Below are positions 8,927 through 17,248 of a DNA stretch of 64,000 bases, piece after piece. Origin of the DNA: Bradyrhizobium jicamae. GTDB taxonomy: Bacteria > Pseudomonadota > Alphaproteobacteria > Rhizobiales > Xanthobacteraceae. The stretch spans positions 1-64,000 of the forward strand of contig NZ_JAFCKQ010000024.1 of assembly GCF_018130215.1 (NCBI RefSeq). Reading direction: 5' to 3'. The notes under the pieces were generated by a model. The model worked only from the letters and a program-made list of their open reading frames with translations, searched no databases and was not told where the DNA came from. The first letter of the stretch is position 1. Every line of letters starts with the position of its first letter. The position numbers were made by a program, and so were the translations under genes.

Positions 8927-9457
8927 ATGATCGCACCGCTCGAGGAAGGACATGTCGGAGGCTACTCGGTCGCCTATGGGCGCGAGGACATCTACTTTCC
9001 CGTCTATGTCACGGCTGCGCTGGCCGCGATCTTCCTGACCGCCGCGTGGATCACGGGAGCGCTCTATTGGCTGCCGCTTGCGGCCGCCGCGGCCGGTTTC
9101 ACCTACTACAACATCCCACTGCTGGAGACCGGGCGGCCGACCGTCGGTGCCAATCAATATGGCATCTTCATCCAGGCCTTCGGGCTGATCCGCTGGCGCG
9201 CCATCGCTCGGATCGATCTGGTGGAGATCGCCGAGCGGGCCATGACCATTCACGAACTGCAGATCGCGCTCGATGCGCCGATTGGCAGCGCGCTCGTCGC
9301 CGACTGGCGGAAGCGGCCGGCCTATCGCGTGTTGATGCGCCTGCCGTGGCGGATGGATCATCGCGGCGTGGTGCGCGTCGATCTGGAGCCGTTCGACCGC
9401 GCGCCCGACGAGATCCATCGGACGGTCCTCAGGATGTGGCGCTACTACCGGAGCTAG
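8927..9457 (+). CDS. Conserved hypothetical membrane protein (PH-domain-like)
   Basis: A 176-residue protein, not assigned to a named family. Two adjacent hydrophobic segments lie near residues 27-45 and 49-65 and form a membrane hairpin. The rest is a soluble domain rich in beta-type sequence (GRPTVGANQYGIFIQAFGLIRWRAIARIDLVEI), which resembles bacterial PH-like domains that follow such hairpins; that similarity is an impression. I prefer the ATG at 8927; an upstream GTG at 8891 would add 12 residues. The stop overlaps by 4 bases the end of a convergent small gene. Confidence 0.75.
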   Translation: MIAPLEEGHVGGYSVAYGREDIYFPVYVTAALAAIFLTAAWITGALYWLPLAAAAAGFTYYNIPLLETGRPTVGANQYGIFIQAFGLIRWRAIARIDLVEIAERAMTIHELQIALDAPIGSALVADWRKRPAYRVLMRLPWRMDHRGVVRVDLEPFDRAPDEIHRTVLRMWRYYRS

Positions 9458-9582
9458 CCGCGGAAGGCGTCATCGCGCAGATGCGCGTCGCGGATCTGCG
9501 CATCCGGATTGTGGGTGATGGTCATGAACCAAATGAGGCTGAAGAACAGCGACCAAGCCGTATCCCAATAGAACCAGTTCAT
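9454..9582 (-). CDS. Small (42 aa) predicted membrane protein downstream of the ammonium transporter
   Basis: A complete 42-residue frame reads MNWFYWDTAWSLFFSLIWF, then MTITHNPDAQIRDAHLRDDA and a short end. Residues 2-22 form one strongly hydrophobic, Trp/Phe-rich segment that would span the membrane, followed by a charged tail. A good ribosome site (GAGGT) lies 7 bases before the ATG. It begins 72 bases behind the ammonium transporter stop on the same strand, so it may be cotranscribed. No family is recognised. A single-span partner or regulator of the transporter is a speculation based only on position. Confidence 0.6.
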   Translation of the reverse strand: MNWFYWDTAWSLFFSLIWFMTITHNPDAQIRDAHLRDDAFRG

Positions 9583-9654
9583 GGGACTACCTCGAACAGG
9601 TTTGATCCGCGCGGCCGGCGCCGTTCGCCGGCCTCCACGGAGTATCCCCCATTG

Positions 9655-11052
9655 CTACTGCACGACCTCGCCATGCAGCGCGAGGTCAAGCCCTTCGCGC
9701 TCGATATCCTTCGTCACGCGCAGGCCGACGAAGAGATTGATCACGAACAGAATGATCAGGCTCACCACCGCATCGTAGACGAACACGGTGGCGACGCCAA
9801 TGCACTGGTTGACGAACTGGGCAGGATTTCCCTCCAGAACCCCCGCAGTTCCGCCATACTGCTCGACCGCGAACACCCCGGTCAGCAGCGCCCCGACGAT
9901 ACCGCCGAGGGCATGGACGCCGAAGCAATCCAGCGCGTCGTCGTAGCTGAACATGCGCTTCAGGCCGGTGCATCCCCAGTAGCAGCAGACACCGGCTGCG
10001 ACACCGATGGCAAAGGCGCCGACCGGCCCGACGAAACCGGACGCCGGCGTAATCGCCACGAGGCCGGCAACCGCGCCCGAACAGATGCCGACGACGGTCG
10101 GCTTGCCCTTGAGCGCCCACTCGACCAGCATCCAGGTGAAGCCGGCGACGGCGGTCGCGATCTGCGTCACCAGCATGGCCATGCCCGCCTGCATTCCCGC
10201 CGTGACGGCGGAGCCGGCATTGAAACCGAACCAGCCGACCCACAGCAACGAGGCGCCGATGAAGGTGAGCACCATGTTATGGGCCGGTCCCGTCTCGACG
10301 CGCCTGCCGAGCATGATCGCGCACATCAGCCCGGCCACGCCGGCGTTGATGTGAACAACCGTGCCGCCGGCGAAATCCAGCACCTTCACCCAGGCGGCAT
10401 CGTTGCCCGCCGAGAATATCCCGTCAGGCCCCCAGACCCAGTGCGCGATCGGCGCATAGACGAAGATGGCCCAGAGCCCGATGAACCAGAGCATCGCCGA
10501 GAACTTCATTCGCTCGGCAAATGCGCCGGCTATCAGCGCGGGCGTGATGATCGCAAACGTCATCTGGAAGCAGATGTAGACGGACTCCGGAATCGTCGCG
10601 GCAAGCGGATTGGGGTTGCCTATGCCGCCCTTCCCGATGTCGCTCAGGATGTCCTTGAGGAACATCCGGTCCAGGCCTCCGATGAACGGCGAGCCGGACC
10701 GGAATGCGAGGCTATAGGTCAGGACGGCGAACAGGATCGTGACCAGGCAGGTCACGGCAAAGCTGGTCATCACCGTGTCGCCGACGTTCTTCTTGCGCAC
10801 CATGCCGCCGTAGAACAGGCCGAGGCCTGGAACCGTCATCATCAACACCAGCGCGACGGAGGTGAGCATCCACGCGGTGTCACCGGGGTTCGGCGTGCAC
10901 TTCTCGAGGATCTTGCCGCCGCAGGCCGGCGGTGTCGCGGCGTCCTCAGCCAACGCAAGGTCGCTGAACAGCAGATAGAGGGTCACCACCCCCAGGAAAG
11001 CAACCACAATCCTCACGAGCTTTTGGCGCGTGTCTGTCCGTAACTCCATCAT
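9655..11052 (-). CDS. amt: Ammonium transporter (Amt family)
   Basis: Trimeric inner-membrane channel for ammonium uptake, 465 residues with an N-terminal signal-like segment and 11 expected transmembrane helices. The twin pore histidines are seen in GTVVHINAGVAG and CFGVHALGG. Other family signatures are GLGLFYGGMVRKKNV, FAERMKFSAMLWF and the WFGFNAGSA stretch. The frame stays open upstream, but the start is at tandem ATGs at 11052/11049, preceded by GGGAGG. No glnK/glnB gene lies next to it, unlike the usual glnK-amtB pair, so PII control would come from a distant gene. A 42-residue membrane-protein gene follows. Confidence 0.95.
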   Translation of the reverse strand: MMELRTDTRQKLVRIVVAFLGVVTLYLLFSDLALAEDAATPPACGGKILEKCTPNPGDTAWMLTSVALVLMMTVPGLGLFYGGMVRKKNVGDTVMTSFAVTCLVTILFAVLTYSLAFRSGSPFIGGLDRMFLKDILSDIGKGGIGNPNPLAATIPESVYICFQMTFAIITPALIAGAFAERMKFSAMLWFIGLWAIFVYAPIAHWVWGPDGIFSAGNDAAWVKVLDFAGGTVVHINAGVAGLMCAIMLGRRVETGPAHNMVLTFIGASLLWVGWFGFNAGSAVTAGMQAGMAMLVTQIATAVAGFTWMLVEWALKGKPTVVGICSGAVAGLVAITPASGFVGPVGAFAIGVAAGVCCYWGCTGLKRMFSYDDALDCFGVHALGGIVGALLTGVFAVEQYGGTAGVLEGNPAQFVNQCIGVATVFVYDAVVSLIILFVINLFVGLRVTKDIEREGLDLALHGEVVQ

Positions 11053-11557
11053 CGTCCTCCCGTCGCAAGAGATCTCGGTGTTCGGAGCTATTTTTCGGGT
11101 CGCGCGCGGGCTCACCCGGCGGGTGAACGCGAATGCGTCAGTGGTGACCTGATCATCCGGTTCCGCAATGTCCGACCGCAGCAATGCGCGCGGCGCCGAA
11201 TGCGGAGATCGCCGCATGGCGTAAGGCACAAGGCCTTCATTCTCGACGGCGCAGCGAGGGCCGTCGGGCTCGGATGTCTGCAGATTGACGCCGACTAGCC
11301 TCATCACGGCCAGCCCTTCCCATGCGTCCCCGTCGGCCCCTCAGCGAGGGGTCCGTACCATTTCTTGAGCAGATTCAATCAAGATTCGTGCCACCGATGC
11401 GGCCCGGATAAAGCGCTGAATAGCTTCCGCTTTTGTTGCACGCGAAAGCACGCGCCGTGCACGCCTGCATGATCTTGCTGCAAATGATGAACAAATAAGC
11501 AGCGATCGACGGCCGCCGCCTCGATTGGCGGCGGTCGGAATCCAGCGGACCGGAACG
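11053..11557. other. 505-base gap upstream of the ammonium transporter
   Basis: No gene is supported here. The frame of the transporter continues open for 85 codons into this gap but lacks a plausible earlier start. A short hairpin CCCCTC-AGC-GAGGGG occurs at 11337-11351 without a T-tract. I looked for an NtrC-dependent sigma-54 promoter (GG-N10-GC) on the minus strand and found none that fits well. Confidence 0.6.
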
Positions 11558-12790
11558 CTATGCGGTCCTGAGCAGCGGCGGCTGCGATGGCCGGATCAGC
11601 GCGAACGCCACCTGGATGATGCCGCCGGCGAGTCCGAGCGCCACACCGATGCGCCAGGCCATCGTGTAGGAGCCGAACGTGTCGTAGATCAGTCCTCCTC
11701 CGTAGGCGCCAAGGAAGCTGCCGACCTGGTGACTCATGAAGGCAAGGCCCTGGATCATCGCCTGCCAGCGCAGCCCGAACATCTCGGCGACTGCGCCCGC
11801 CACCAGCGGACCGACGCCCATCCAGAGGAAGCCCATGATGGCGCCGAACAGCAGCGTCGAGGCGGGTGTTGCCGGCAGCATGAAGTACCAGGCCAAGGCC
11901 AGCGAGCGGAAGATGTAGATGCCGCCCAGCAGCGCGAGCTTGTTCCAGCGCTGGCCGGCCCAGCCGAAGAACAGCGAGCCCAGCACGTTGAAGCCCCCGA
12001 TCATGCCGAGCGTCTGCGCGCTCAGCATCGGATCAAGCCCGCAGATCGCCAGGTACGACGGCAGATGCGTGGTGAGGAAGACGAGTTGCATGCCACAGAC
12101 CATGTAGGCGCCGGTCATCACAACGAAGGAGGCGTTACCGAACGCGGTCTTTGCCGCCGTTACAGCGGTCGCATTGCCGATATCGTCGCCCGCGGGCCTC
12201 GGCAGCGGAACACTGTCGACGCGGCCGGCGTACCACGCAGCCGGAATCATGAAGACGGACAGGATCACGAAGCCGGCGAGCCCGATGCGCCAGCCAAAGC
12301 CTTCATTGAGCATCTGGCCGATCGGGGCCGACATCAGTGCGCCGAGCGAACCTACACCCGATACGATGCCAAGCACCGTCGAGCGCACCGTCTCGGGCAC
12401 CGCGCGCGCCGCGACCGACATTGCGATCGCATTGGCCGTGCAGGCAAGCGATGTGCCGATCAGCAGGCCGCCGCCGATCATGACACTCAAGAGCCCGTGC
12501 GCAGTCGTCAGCAGCACGAGGCCGGCGATGTAGAGCAGCGTGCCGAGCAGCATGATCGGGCGGAAGCCGTAGCGCACGGTCAATGCGCCGGCCATCGGTT
12601 GCAGAAAGCCCCAGGCGAGGTTCTGCACGGCGAGCGCCAGCGTGAAGTCGGACACCGAGATGTGGATGTCGCGGGTCAGCGGCTGCAGGAAGATGCCGAG
12701 GCTCTGGCGCAGCCCCATGCTCAGCGTGAGCATGATCGATGCGCCGATCAGGATCGGAAGCGTGGGACGCAGGACCTTCAGCAGGGGCAT
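11558..12790 (-). CDS. MFS transporter, probable efflux or organic-anion carrier
   Basis: A 410-residue major facilitator protein with 12 predicted helices. It resembles the monocarboxylate/oxalate-formate-like group: SMGLRQSLGIFLQPL in helix 1, the loop VRYGFRPIMLLG, and a second half repeating the pattern. The substrate is unknown. It is transcribed away from a TetR-family gene; a TTGACA box at 12895-12900 and ACTAAT at 12872-12877 (minus strand, 17-base spacing) form a good promoter that abuts a perfect palindrome at 12855-12872. Repression by the TetR neighbour and induction by the transported compound is the simplest reading. GGGAG lies about 10 bases before the start. Confidence 0.9.
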   Translation of the reverse strand: MPLLKVLRPTLPILIGASIMLTLSMGLRQSLGIFLQPLTRDIHISVSDFTLALAVQNLAWGFLQPMAGALTVRYGFRPIMLLGTLLYIAGLVLLTTAHGLLSVMIGGGLLIGTSLACTANAIAMSVAARAVPETVRSTVLGIVSGVGSLGALMSAPIGQMLNEGFGWRIGLAGFVILSVFMIPAAWYAGRVDSVPLPRPAGDDIGNATAVTAAKTAFGNASFVVMTGAYMVCGMQLVFLTTHLPSYLAICGLDPMLSAQTLGMIGGFNVLGSLFFGWAGQRWNKLALLGGIYIFRSLALAWYFMLPATPASTLLFGAIMGFLWMGVGPLVAGAVAEMFGLRWQAMIQGLAFMSHQVGSFLGAYGGGLIYDTFGSYTMAWRIGVALGLAGGIIQVAFALIRPSQPPLLRTA

Positions 12791-12854
12791 TGTTCTTGTT
12801 CTCCCATGGCGACGCGGCGCGCGTGCCGCGGCCTGCGATTCCCGTATTTTTCAG

Positions 12855-12872
12855 TTACACAGACCTGTGTAA
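12855..12872. promoter_or_regulatory. TetR-type operator, perfect 18-base palindrome
   Basis: TTACACAG (12855-12862), two spacer bases, CTGTGTAA (12865-12872): both half-sites match perfectly. It sits between the divergent MFS and TetR genes and overlaps the expected transcription start of the MFS gene, just downstream of its -10 box. Confidence 0.8.
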
Positions 12873-12900
12873 TTAGTCTATACAAGGCCCCTGCTGTCAA
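12872..12900 (-). promoter_or_regulatory. Probable promoter of the MFS gene
   Basis: On the minus strand TTGACA (12895-12900) and ACTAAT (12872-12877) are 17 bases apart. The -35 box is perfect and the -10 box weak. The adjacent palindrome would let a bound repressor block it. Confidence 0.6.
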
Positions 12901-12923
12901 GCGACGAGGAGTTCGGCCGACGC

Positions 12924-13520
12924 ATGGCTTCCCCGCCTCCCAAACAGACCATGAAGGAGCGGATCCTTGAGACCGCCGACCGGCTGTTCTACCTGCAAGG
13001 GATCCGCGCCATCGGCGTCGACACCATCGCGGCCAAGATCGGCATCAGCAAGCGCACGCTCTACAACCACTTCCCCTCGAAGGACGCGCTGATCGAAGCC
13101 TATCTCGAGCGCCGCTTCGTGCAGCCACGCCCGTCCGACAAGCCGCCGGCCGAACAGATCCTTGCGACCTTCGATTCGCTGGAGCGGCGTTTCGCGTCGC
13201 GGGATTTCCGCGGCTGCCCGTTCGTCAACGCAGTGGCCGAGCTCGGGCCCGATGTTCGGGCCGTCCGCAAGATCGCCGTCGCCTTCAAGGAGAGCCGCCG
13301 TATCTGGTTTCGCGACCTGCTGAACCAGCTCGGCGTCGCCGATGCCGAGGGAGTTGCGACGCAGCTTGTGCTGCTGGTCGACGGCTCGATCGCGCAGGAC
13401 CTGGTGCGCGACGATCCGGCGATGGCGCGTGCGGCCCGGGAAGCCGCGCGCGTGCTGCTCGCCAATGCCGGGGTGAAGGTCGACAAGGCCGTGACCTCGG
13501 TGAAGAAGCCTGCATCCTGA
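12924..13520 (+). CDS. TetR family transcriptional regulator
   Basis: A 198-residue regulator. The N-terminal helix-turn-helix is plain (ILETADRLFYLQGIRAIGVD, then TIAAKIGISKRTLYNHFPSK at about 29-48). The C-terminal ligand domain contains FRGCPFVNAVAELG, as in regulators of the AcrR group that follow small hydrophobic ligands. It is divergent from the MFS gene, with a perfect palindrome between them, so it most likely represses that pump and itself. The start at 12924 has a GAGGAG about 14 bases upstream, which is long; a second ATG at 12951 is possible but lacks a ribosome site. Confidence 0.92.
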   Translation: MASPPPKQTMKERILETADRLFYLQGIRAIGVDTIAAKIGISKRTLYNHFPSKDALIEAYLERRFVQPRPSDKPPAEQILATFDSLERRFASRDFRGCPFVNAVAELGPDVRAVRKIAVAFKESRRIWFRDLLNQLGVADAEGVATQLVLLVDGSIAQDLVRDDPAMARAAREAARVLLANAGVKVDKAVTSVKKPAS

Positions 13521-13653
13521 ATCCGGTTGCGTTGCGCAGTCACGTTTGATTGGTAGCGCTGACGGTGCCGGACGGCATCTCCGACAGGATATTCCGTCAG
13601 GCGAGATTGCCCATGGCCACTTGAACGGGCCGCGGCACAATGAGGGAGCGACC

Positions 13654-14859
13654 ATGGAAGATCTGAAGGTGACCGCCAGCGGCTACGACTTTGCACCGGC
13701 GCGCGCGGCCATGCAGCGTTACATCGACAACGATCTCTTGTCCGGCATATCGTCGGCGGTGATGGTCGGCCGCGAACTGGTCGACGTCAGCTGCGTCGGG
13801 TGGTCCGATAAGGAAGCGCAGATTCCACTTCGGACCGACCACATCTTCCGCGTCTTCTCCAACACCAAGCTGATCACTTCCTGCGCGGCGCTCCTGTTAT
13901 TCGAGGAAGGCCGCATCCAGCTCGACGACCCCATCGAGAAATACATTCCGCAACTCGGCAATCGCAAGGTCCTGCGGCCGGGCGCGACATCGCTCGACGA
14001 CACCGAGCCTGCAAAGGGATCGATCACCATCCGTCAGTTGCTGAGCCACAGTTCCGGTCTGAGCTATGGTTTCTTCGACCCCGGCACCGTCATCTTCAAG
14101 GCCCTCAACGAGCGCGGGGTGCACAATCCCAATACGACCCTGGCCGAGATGGTGGATGTGCTGGCCGGCCTGCCGCTGATCTATCAGCCGGGCACGTCGT
14201 GGGAGTATTCGCTCGCGATCGACGTGGTCGCGCGGCTGGTGGAGGTCATCAGCGGCCAGACCTTCGACAAGTTCATCCAGGCGCGCATCCTCGATCCGCT
14301 CGGCATGGTCGATACCGGCTTCGTCGTTCCGCAGAAGGATCGAGGCCGCCTCGTCGCCTACTACGCCGGCGCCGACCTGATGGAGCCGATGAAGCCGGGC
14401 CTCACCCGCACCGACAATGCGCCCTTCCCTGGCGCCTATCTGAGCCCGGTCGCAAGGCTCAATGGCGGCGGTGGCCTGGTGTCGACGATGCCCGACATGG
14501 TCGCACTGATCCGAAGCCTGCTGCCCGGCGGACCGACGCTGCTCAGGCCGGAGACGATCGCGTTGATGATGACCAACCAGTTGCCCGAGGGACAGTGGAT
14601 CCGCTTCGCCATGATGGGCGAACAGCCCGGCAAGGTCCACGGACTGGCCGGCGGCATCATCCAGACGCCCTCGCCGATCGATCATCCCGATGCTGCCGGT
14701 GAATTCTACTGGGGCGGCGTCGCAGGCACGCAGTGGTGGATCTGTCCGAAGGCCAACGTCGCCGGCGTGATGATGGCGCAGCGCCAGATGGCGTTCGTGC
14801 ATCCGTTCTCGTTCGAGTTCAAGCGGATGGCGTATGACGCGGTGAGGCGCGGACGGTAG
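13654..14859 (+). CDS. Serine hydrolase of the class C beta-lactamase / esterase VIII fold
   Basis: A 401-residue serine hydrolase with beta-lactamase fold. The nucleophile motif SxxK is S69-N-T-K72 (FRVFSNTKLITS). The second motif is the tyrosine of WEYSLAIDVV near 189, and HGLAGGI near the C terminus takes the place of the KTG/HxG motif. No signal peptide is visible, so it is probably cytoplasmic and acts as an esterase or peptidase, not as an antibiotic resistance enzyme. GAGGGAG lies 6 bases before the ATG at 13654, which decides this start over an upstream in-frame codon at 13546. Confidence 0.9.
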   Translation: MEDLKVTASGYDFAPARAAMQRYIDNDLLSGISSAVMVGRELVDVSCVGWSDKEAQIPLRTDHIFRVFSNTKLITSCAALLLFEEGRIQLDDPIEKYIPQLGNRKVLRPGATSLDDTEPAKGSITIRQLLSHSSGLSYGFFDPGTVIFKALNERGVHNPNTTLAEMVDVLAGLPLIYQPGTSWEYSLAIDVVARLVEVISGQTFDKFIQARILDPLGMVDTGFVVPQKDRGRLVAYYAGADLMEPMKPGLTRTDNAPFPGAYLSPVARLNGGGGLVSTMPDMVALIRSLLPGGPTLLRPETIALMMTNQLPEGQWIRFAMMGEQPGKVHGLAGGIIQTPSPIDHPDAAGEFYWGGVAGTQWWICPKANVAGVMMAQRQMAFVHPFSFEFKRMAYDAVRRGR

Positions 14860-14867
14860 GAGCACCC

Positions 14868-14954
14868 GTAGCCCGGATGGAGCGCAGCGAAATCCGGGAA
14901 GGCCTGTCCAGGTGGCGCGATGCCCCGGATTGCGCTTCGCTTCATCCGGGCTAC
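14868..14954. repeat. 87-base palindromic repeat, copy 1
   Basis: Terminal inverted repeats GTAGCCCGGATG (14868-14879) and CATCCGGGCTAC (14943-14954) match perfectly over 12 bases. Inner arms (GAGCGCAGCGAAATCCGGG and CCCGGATTGCGCTTCGCTT) pair imperfectly. Lies between convergent genes. A second copy of identical length is at 23425-23511 and a degenerate one near 24086. Confidence 0.9.
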
Positions 14955-14963
14955 GAAAGCCGA

Positions 14964-16337
14964 TTACGCCGCCGCCGAGACCACGCGGTTGCGACCGTCG
15001 TGCTTGGCGCGATAGAGCGCTGTGTCGGCGCGCTTGAGCACGTCGGTGACCGGCTCGCCCTTCCGTTCCAGCGTGGTGAGACCGATCGAGATCGTGACCT
15101 CGATCCGCTTGGCGCCCTTGTGGACCGCGAAGGTCTCGCCGGCGATCGAGCGGCGCAGCCGCTCGGCGACCGTGCCGGCAACATGGAGATCGGTTTCCGG
15201 CATCACGATCACGAACTCCTCGCCGCCATAGCGGCAGGCGAGATCGATGCCGCGGATCGACTTGCGGATGCGGACGGCGAATTCGCGCAGCACGTCGTCG
15301 CCGGCATCGTGGCCGTAGGTGTCGTTGATCGCCTTGAAGTAATCGATGTCGAGGATCATCAGCGCGAGCGGCTTGCCGCGCATCGAGGCCTGTTCGGCGA
15401 GCGTGCCGAGATGGCTTTCCATGTAGCGGCGGTTATGCAGGCCGGTCAGCGCGTCGGTGATCGCCATCTCGATCGAGTTCTGCACGTTGTCGCGCAGGTG
15501 ATCGGTGTAGCGGCGGCGGCGGATCTGGGTACGGGCGCGCGCCAGGAGCTCGTTCTTGTCGACTGGTCGCAGCAGGTAGTCGTTGACGCCGATCTCGAGC
15601 CCGCGCATCAGGCGAGCGTTGTTGTCGGCATCCGAGATCGCCAGGATCGGCACCTGTCGCGTGCGCTCCAGCGAGCGCGCCTGGCTGCACAGCCGCAGGC
15701 CGTCGAAATTGTCGAGGCTCAGCGACACGATCAGCAGGTCGTAATTGCCTTCGGCCGCATGGAACAGCGCTTCCGAGGGATTGGTCTCGACATCGACGGC
15801 GTGCTCGCTCGACAAAACCGGCGCCAGCTTCTCGTAGGACGAGGGACGGTCGTCGACCAGCAGGATGCGACCGCCTTTGCCCTTGTCGGCGATCGCGCTG
15901 CGCTCGGGCGCCTGCATGCCGATCTCGAGCGAGGTGATGGCGCGCATGCGCAGCTCATCGGTCATCATCTTCAGCCGCGTCAGCGAGCGCACGCGCGCTA
16001 TCAGCACGACGTCGGAAACCGGCTTGGTGAGGAAATCGTCGGCGCCGGCCTCGAGACCGCGAACGCGATCGGAGGGACTGTCGAGCGCGGTGACGATGAC
16101 GACGGGAATGAAATGGGTCGCGGGATTGGACTTCAGCCGGCGGCAGACCTCGAAGCCGTCCATGTCGGGCATCATGACGTCGAGCAGGATGATGTCGCAT
16201 TCCGCGCGCGTGCAGATCTCCAGTGCCTCGGTGCCGTTTGATGCGGTCAGTACATCGAAATATTCGGCCGACAGCCGGGCTTCGAGCAGCTTGACGTTCG
16301 CCGGAACGTCATCGACCACGAGGATACGCGCGGACAT
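14964..16337 (-). CDS. pleD: Diguanylate cyclase response regulator PleD
   Basis: A 457-residue REC-REC-GGDEF protein that makes cyclic di-GMP when phosphorylated and controls polar development in Caulobacter. The first receiver has the acceptor Asp in IILLDVMMPDMDGFEV near residue 53. The second receiver reads LIVSLSLDNFDG, with Ser where the acceptor would be, so it is an adaptor domain as in Caulobacter PleD. The cyclase has the active GGEEF motif near 372, and the RGID five residues before it is an intact RxxD inhibitory site. It starts 15 bases behind divK on the same strand, forming the classical divK-pleD operon. Confidence 0.96.
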   Translation of the reverse strand: MSARILVVDDVPANVKLLEARLSAEYFDVLTASNGTEALEICTRAECDIILLDVMMPDMDGFEVCRRLKSNPATHFIPVVIVTALDSPSDRVRGLEAGADDFLTKPVSDVVLIARVRSLTRLKMMTDELRMRAITSLEIGMQAPERSAIADKGKGGRILLVDDRPSSYEKLAPVLSSEHAVDVETNPSEALFHAAEGNYDLLIVSLSLDNFDGLRLCSQARSLERTRQVPILAISDADNNARLMRGLEIGVNDYLLRPVDKNELLARARTQIRRRRYTDHLRDNVQNSIEMAITDALTGLHNRRYMESHLGTLAEQASMRGKPLALMILDIDYFKAINDTYGHDAGDDVLREFAVRIRKSIRGIDLACRYGGEEFVIVMPETDLHVAGTVAERLRRSIAGETFAVHKGAKRIEVTISIGLTTLERKGEPVTDVLKRADTALYRAKHDGRNRVVSAAA

Positions 16338-16352
16338 CGAAACTCCAATCCC

Positions 16353-16718
16353 CTATCCGATGAAGCGTCGGACAGTCTCAATGAATTTGCCGACCGAGAT
16401 CGGCTTGGACAAATAGGCTTCGCAGCCGCCTTCGCGGATGCGCTCTTCATCGCCCTTCATGGCAAAGGCGGTCACCGCGACCACCGGGATGGCGCGCAGC
16501 TCCGGATCATCCTTGATCCAGCGCGTGACTTCGAGGCCGGATACCTGCGGCAATTGGATATCCATAAGAATCAGATCGGGACGCAGCTTGCGGACGAGAT
16601 CGAGCGCCTCGAACCCGTTGCTCGTGCCCGAGGTCTGATAGCCGTGCGCTTCCAACAGATCGCGAAAGAGCTTCATGTTGAGCTCGTTGTCCTCCACGAT
16701 CAGGACGGTTTTGGCCAT
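16353..16718 (-). CDS. divK: Single-domain response regulator DivK
   Basis: A 121-residue stand-alone receiver, beginning MAKTVLIVEDNELNMKLF, that relays phosphate in the DivJ-PleC-DivK-CtrA cell-cycle circuit. The acceptor Asp is in DLILMDIQLP (near residue 53) and the conserved Lys in YLSKPIS. The GGGAGG ribosome site 6 bases before the ATG at 16718 decides the start; an extended frame to 16802 is not supported. It is the first gene of divK-pleD. I looked for CtrA boxes (TTAA-N7-TTAA) upstream and found none with correct spacing. Confidence 0.96.
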   Translation of the reverse strand: MAKTVLIVEDNELNMKLFRDLLEAHGYQTSGTSNGFEALDLVRKLRPDLILMDIQLPQVSGLEVTRWIKDDPELRAIPVVAVTAFAMKGDEERIREGGCEAYLSKPISVGKFIETVRRFIG

Positions 16719-16948
16719 CCCGTCCCTCCCAAACCTCGGAAACGGACCCGGCTGCGGCGCCTCACGCACCGCGCTTGGGGCGCGTAGAAATTGTGAATTC
16801 AAACTAGCGCCAGAATCGATCCAACCCGTTAAACCCGAACGCCAACTTCCGGTGTGTGGTTTCCGTTTGCTTGAACACGTTCGGAAGACTCGGGCATGAT
16901 GGGCCTCTCATTAGAGACCATAAGTTAACGGAAAGGCAAACCGGCGCG

Positions 16949-17248
16949 TTGAAAAAGCCTGTTCACAACCCTCGGGAAGTCGCTGAAATCGTTGCGATTC
17001 AGGCGCTGAGCTTCATCGCCGGCGATCCTGAACGGCTGGGACTGTTCCTGGCTGAGACGGGAATTGGGCCGGAGACGCTGCGGAACGCCGCATCCGACCC
17101 TCAATTTCTTGCGAGCGTGCTCGATTTCGTGATGCGCGACGATGCCACGGTCAAGGCGTTCGCGACAGTCTCGGAACTCCACCCGACCAACATCGCCGCC
17201 GCCCACCAAGTGCTGGGCGACCCAAAATGGGAGCGCGACGTGCCGTGA
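16949..17248 (+). CDS. DUF3572 family protein
   Basis: A small helical protein of the DUF3572 family, common in Rhizobiales next to dinB; function unknown. With the TTG start at 16949 it is 99 residues and begins MKKPVHNPREVAEIV, the usual family N terminus. An earlier GTG at 16856 would add 31 residues of unlikely sequence. The ribosome site (GGAAAGG) is about 12 bases upstream, so the start is not certain. The conserved core is AIQALSFIAGDPERLGLFL. Its stop overlaps the next start in a GTGA arrangement, which suggests coupling with dinB and a link to DNA damage. Confidence 0.85.
   Translation: MKKPVHNPREVAEIVAIQALSFIAGDPERLGLFLAETGIGPETLRNAASDPQFLASVLDFVMRDDATVKAFATVSELHPTNIAAAHQVLGDPKWERDVP

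Noticed and set aside
8467..11043. An 858-codon plus-strand frame running over rpmG and opposite the ammonium transporter
   Set aside because: It crosses the rpmG terminator and is low-complexity Arg/Ala/Asp-rich; both real genes have better evidence.
11053..11557. A sigma-54/NtrC promoter for the ammonium transporter
   Set aside because: No GG-N10-GC pair with good flanks was found on the minus strand; the nearest candidate has 9 bases between.
16803..16948. CtrA boxes between divK and the DUF3572 gene
   Set aside because: TTAA elements are present but none is paired at the required 7-base spacing.
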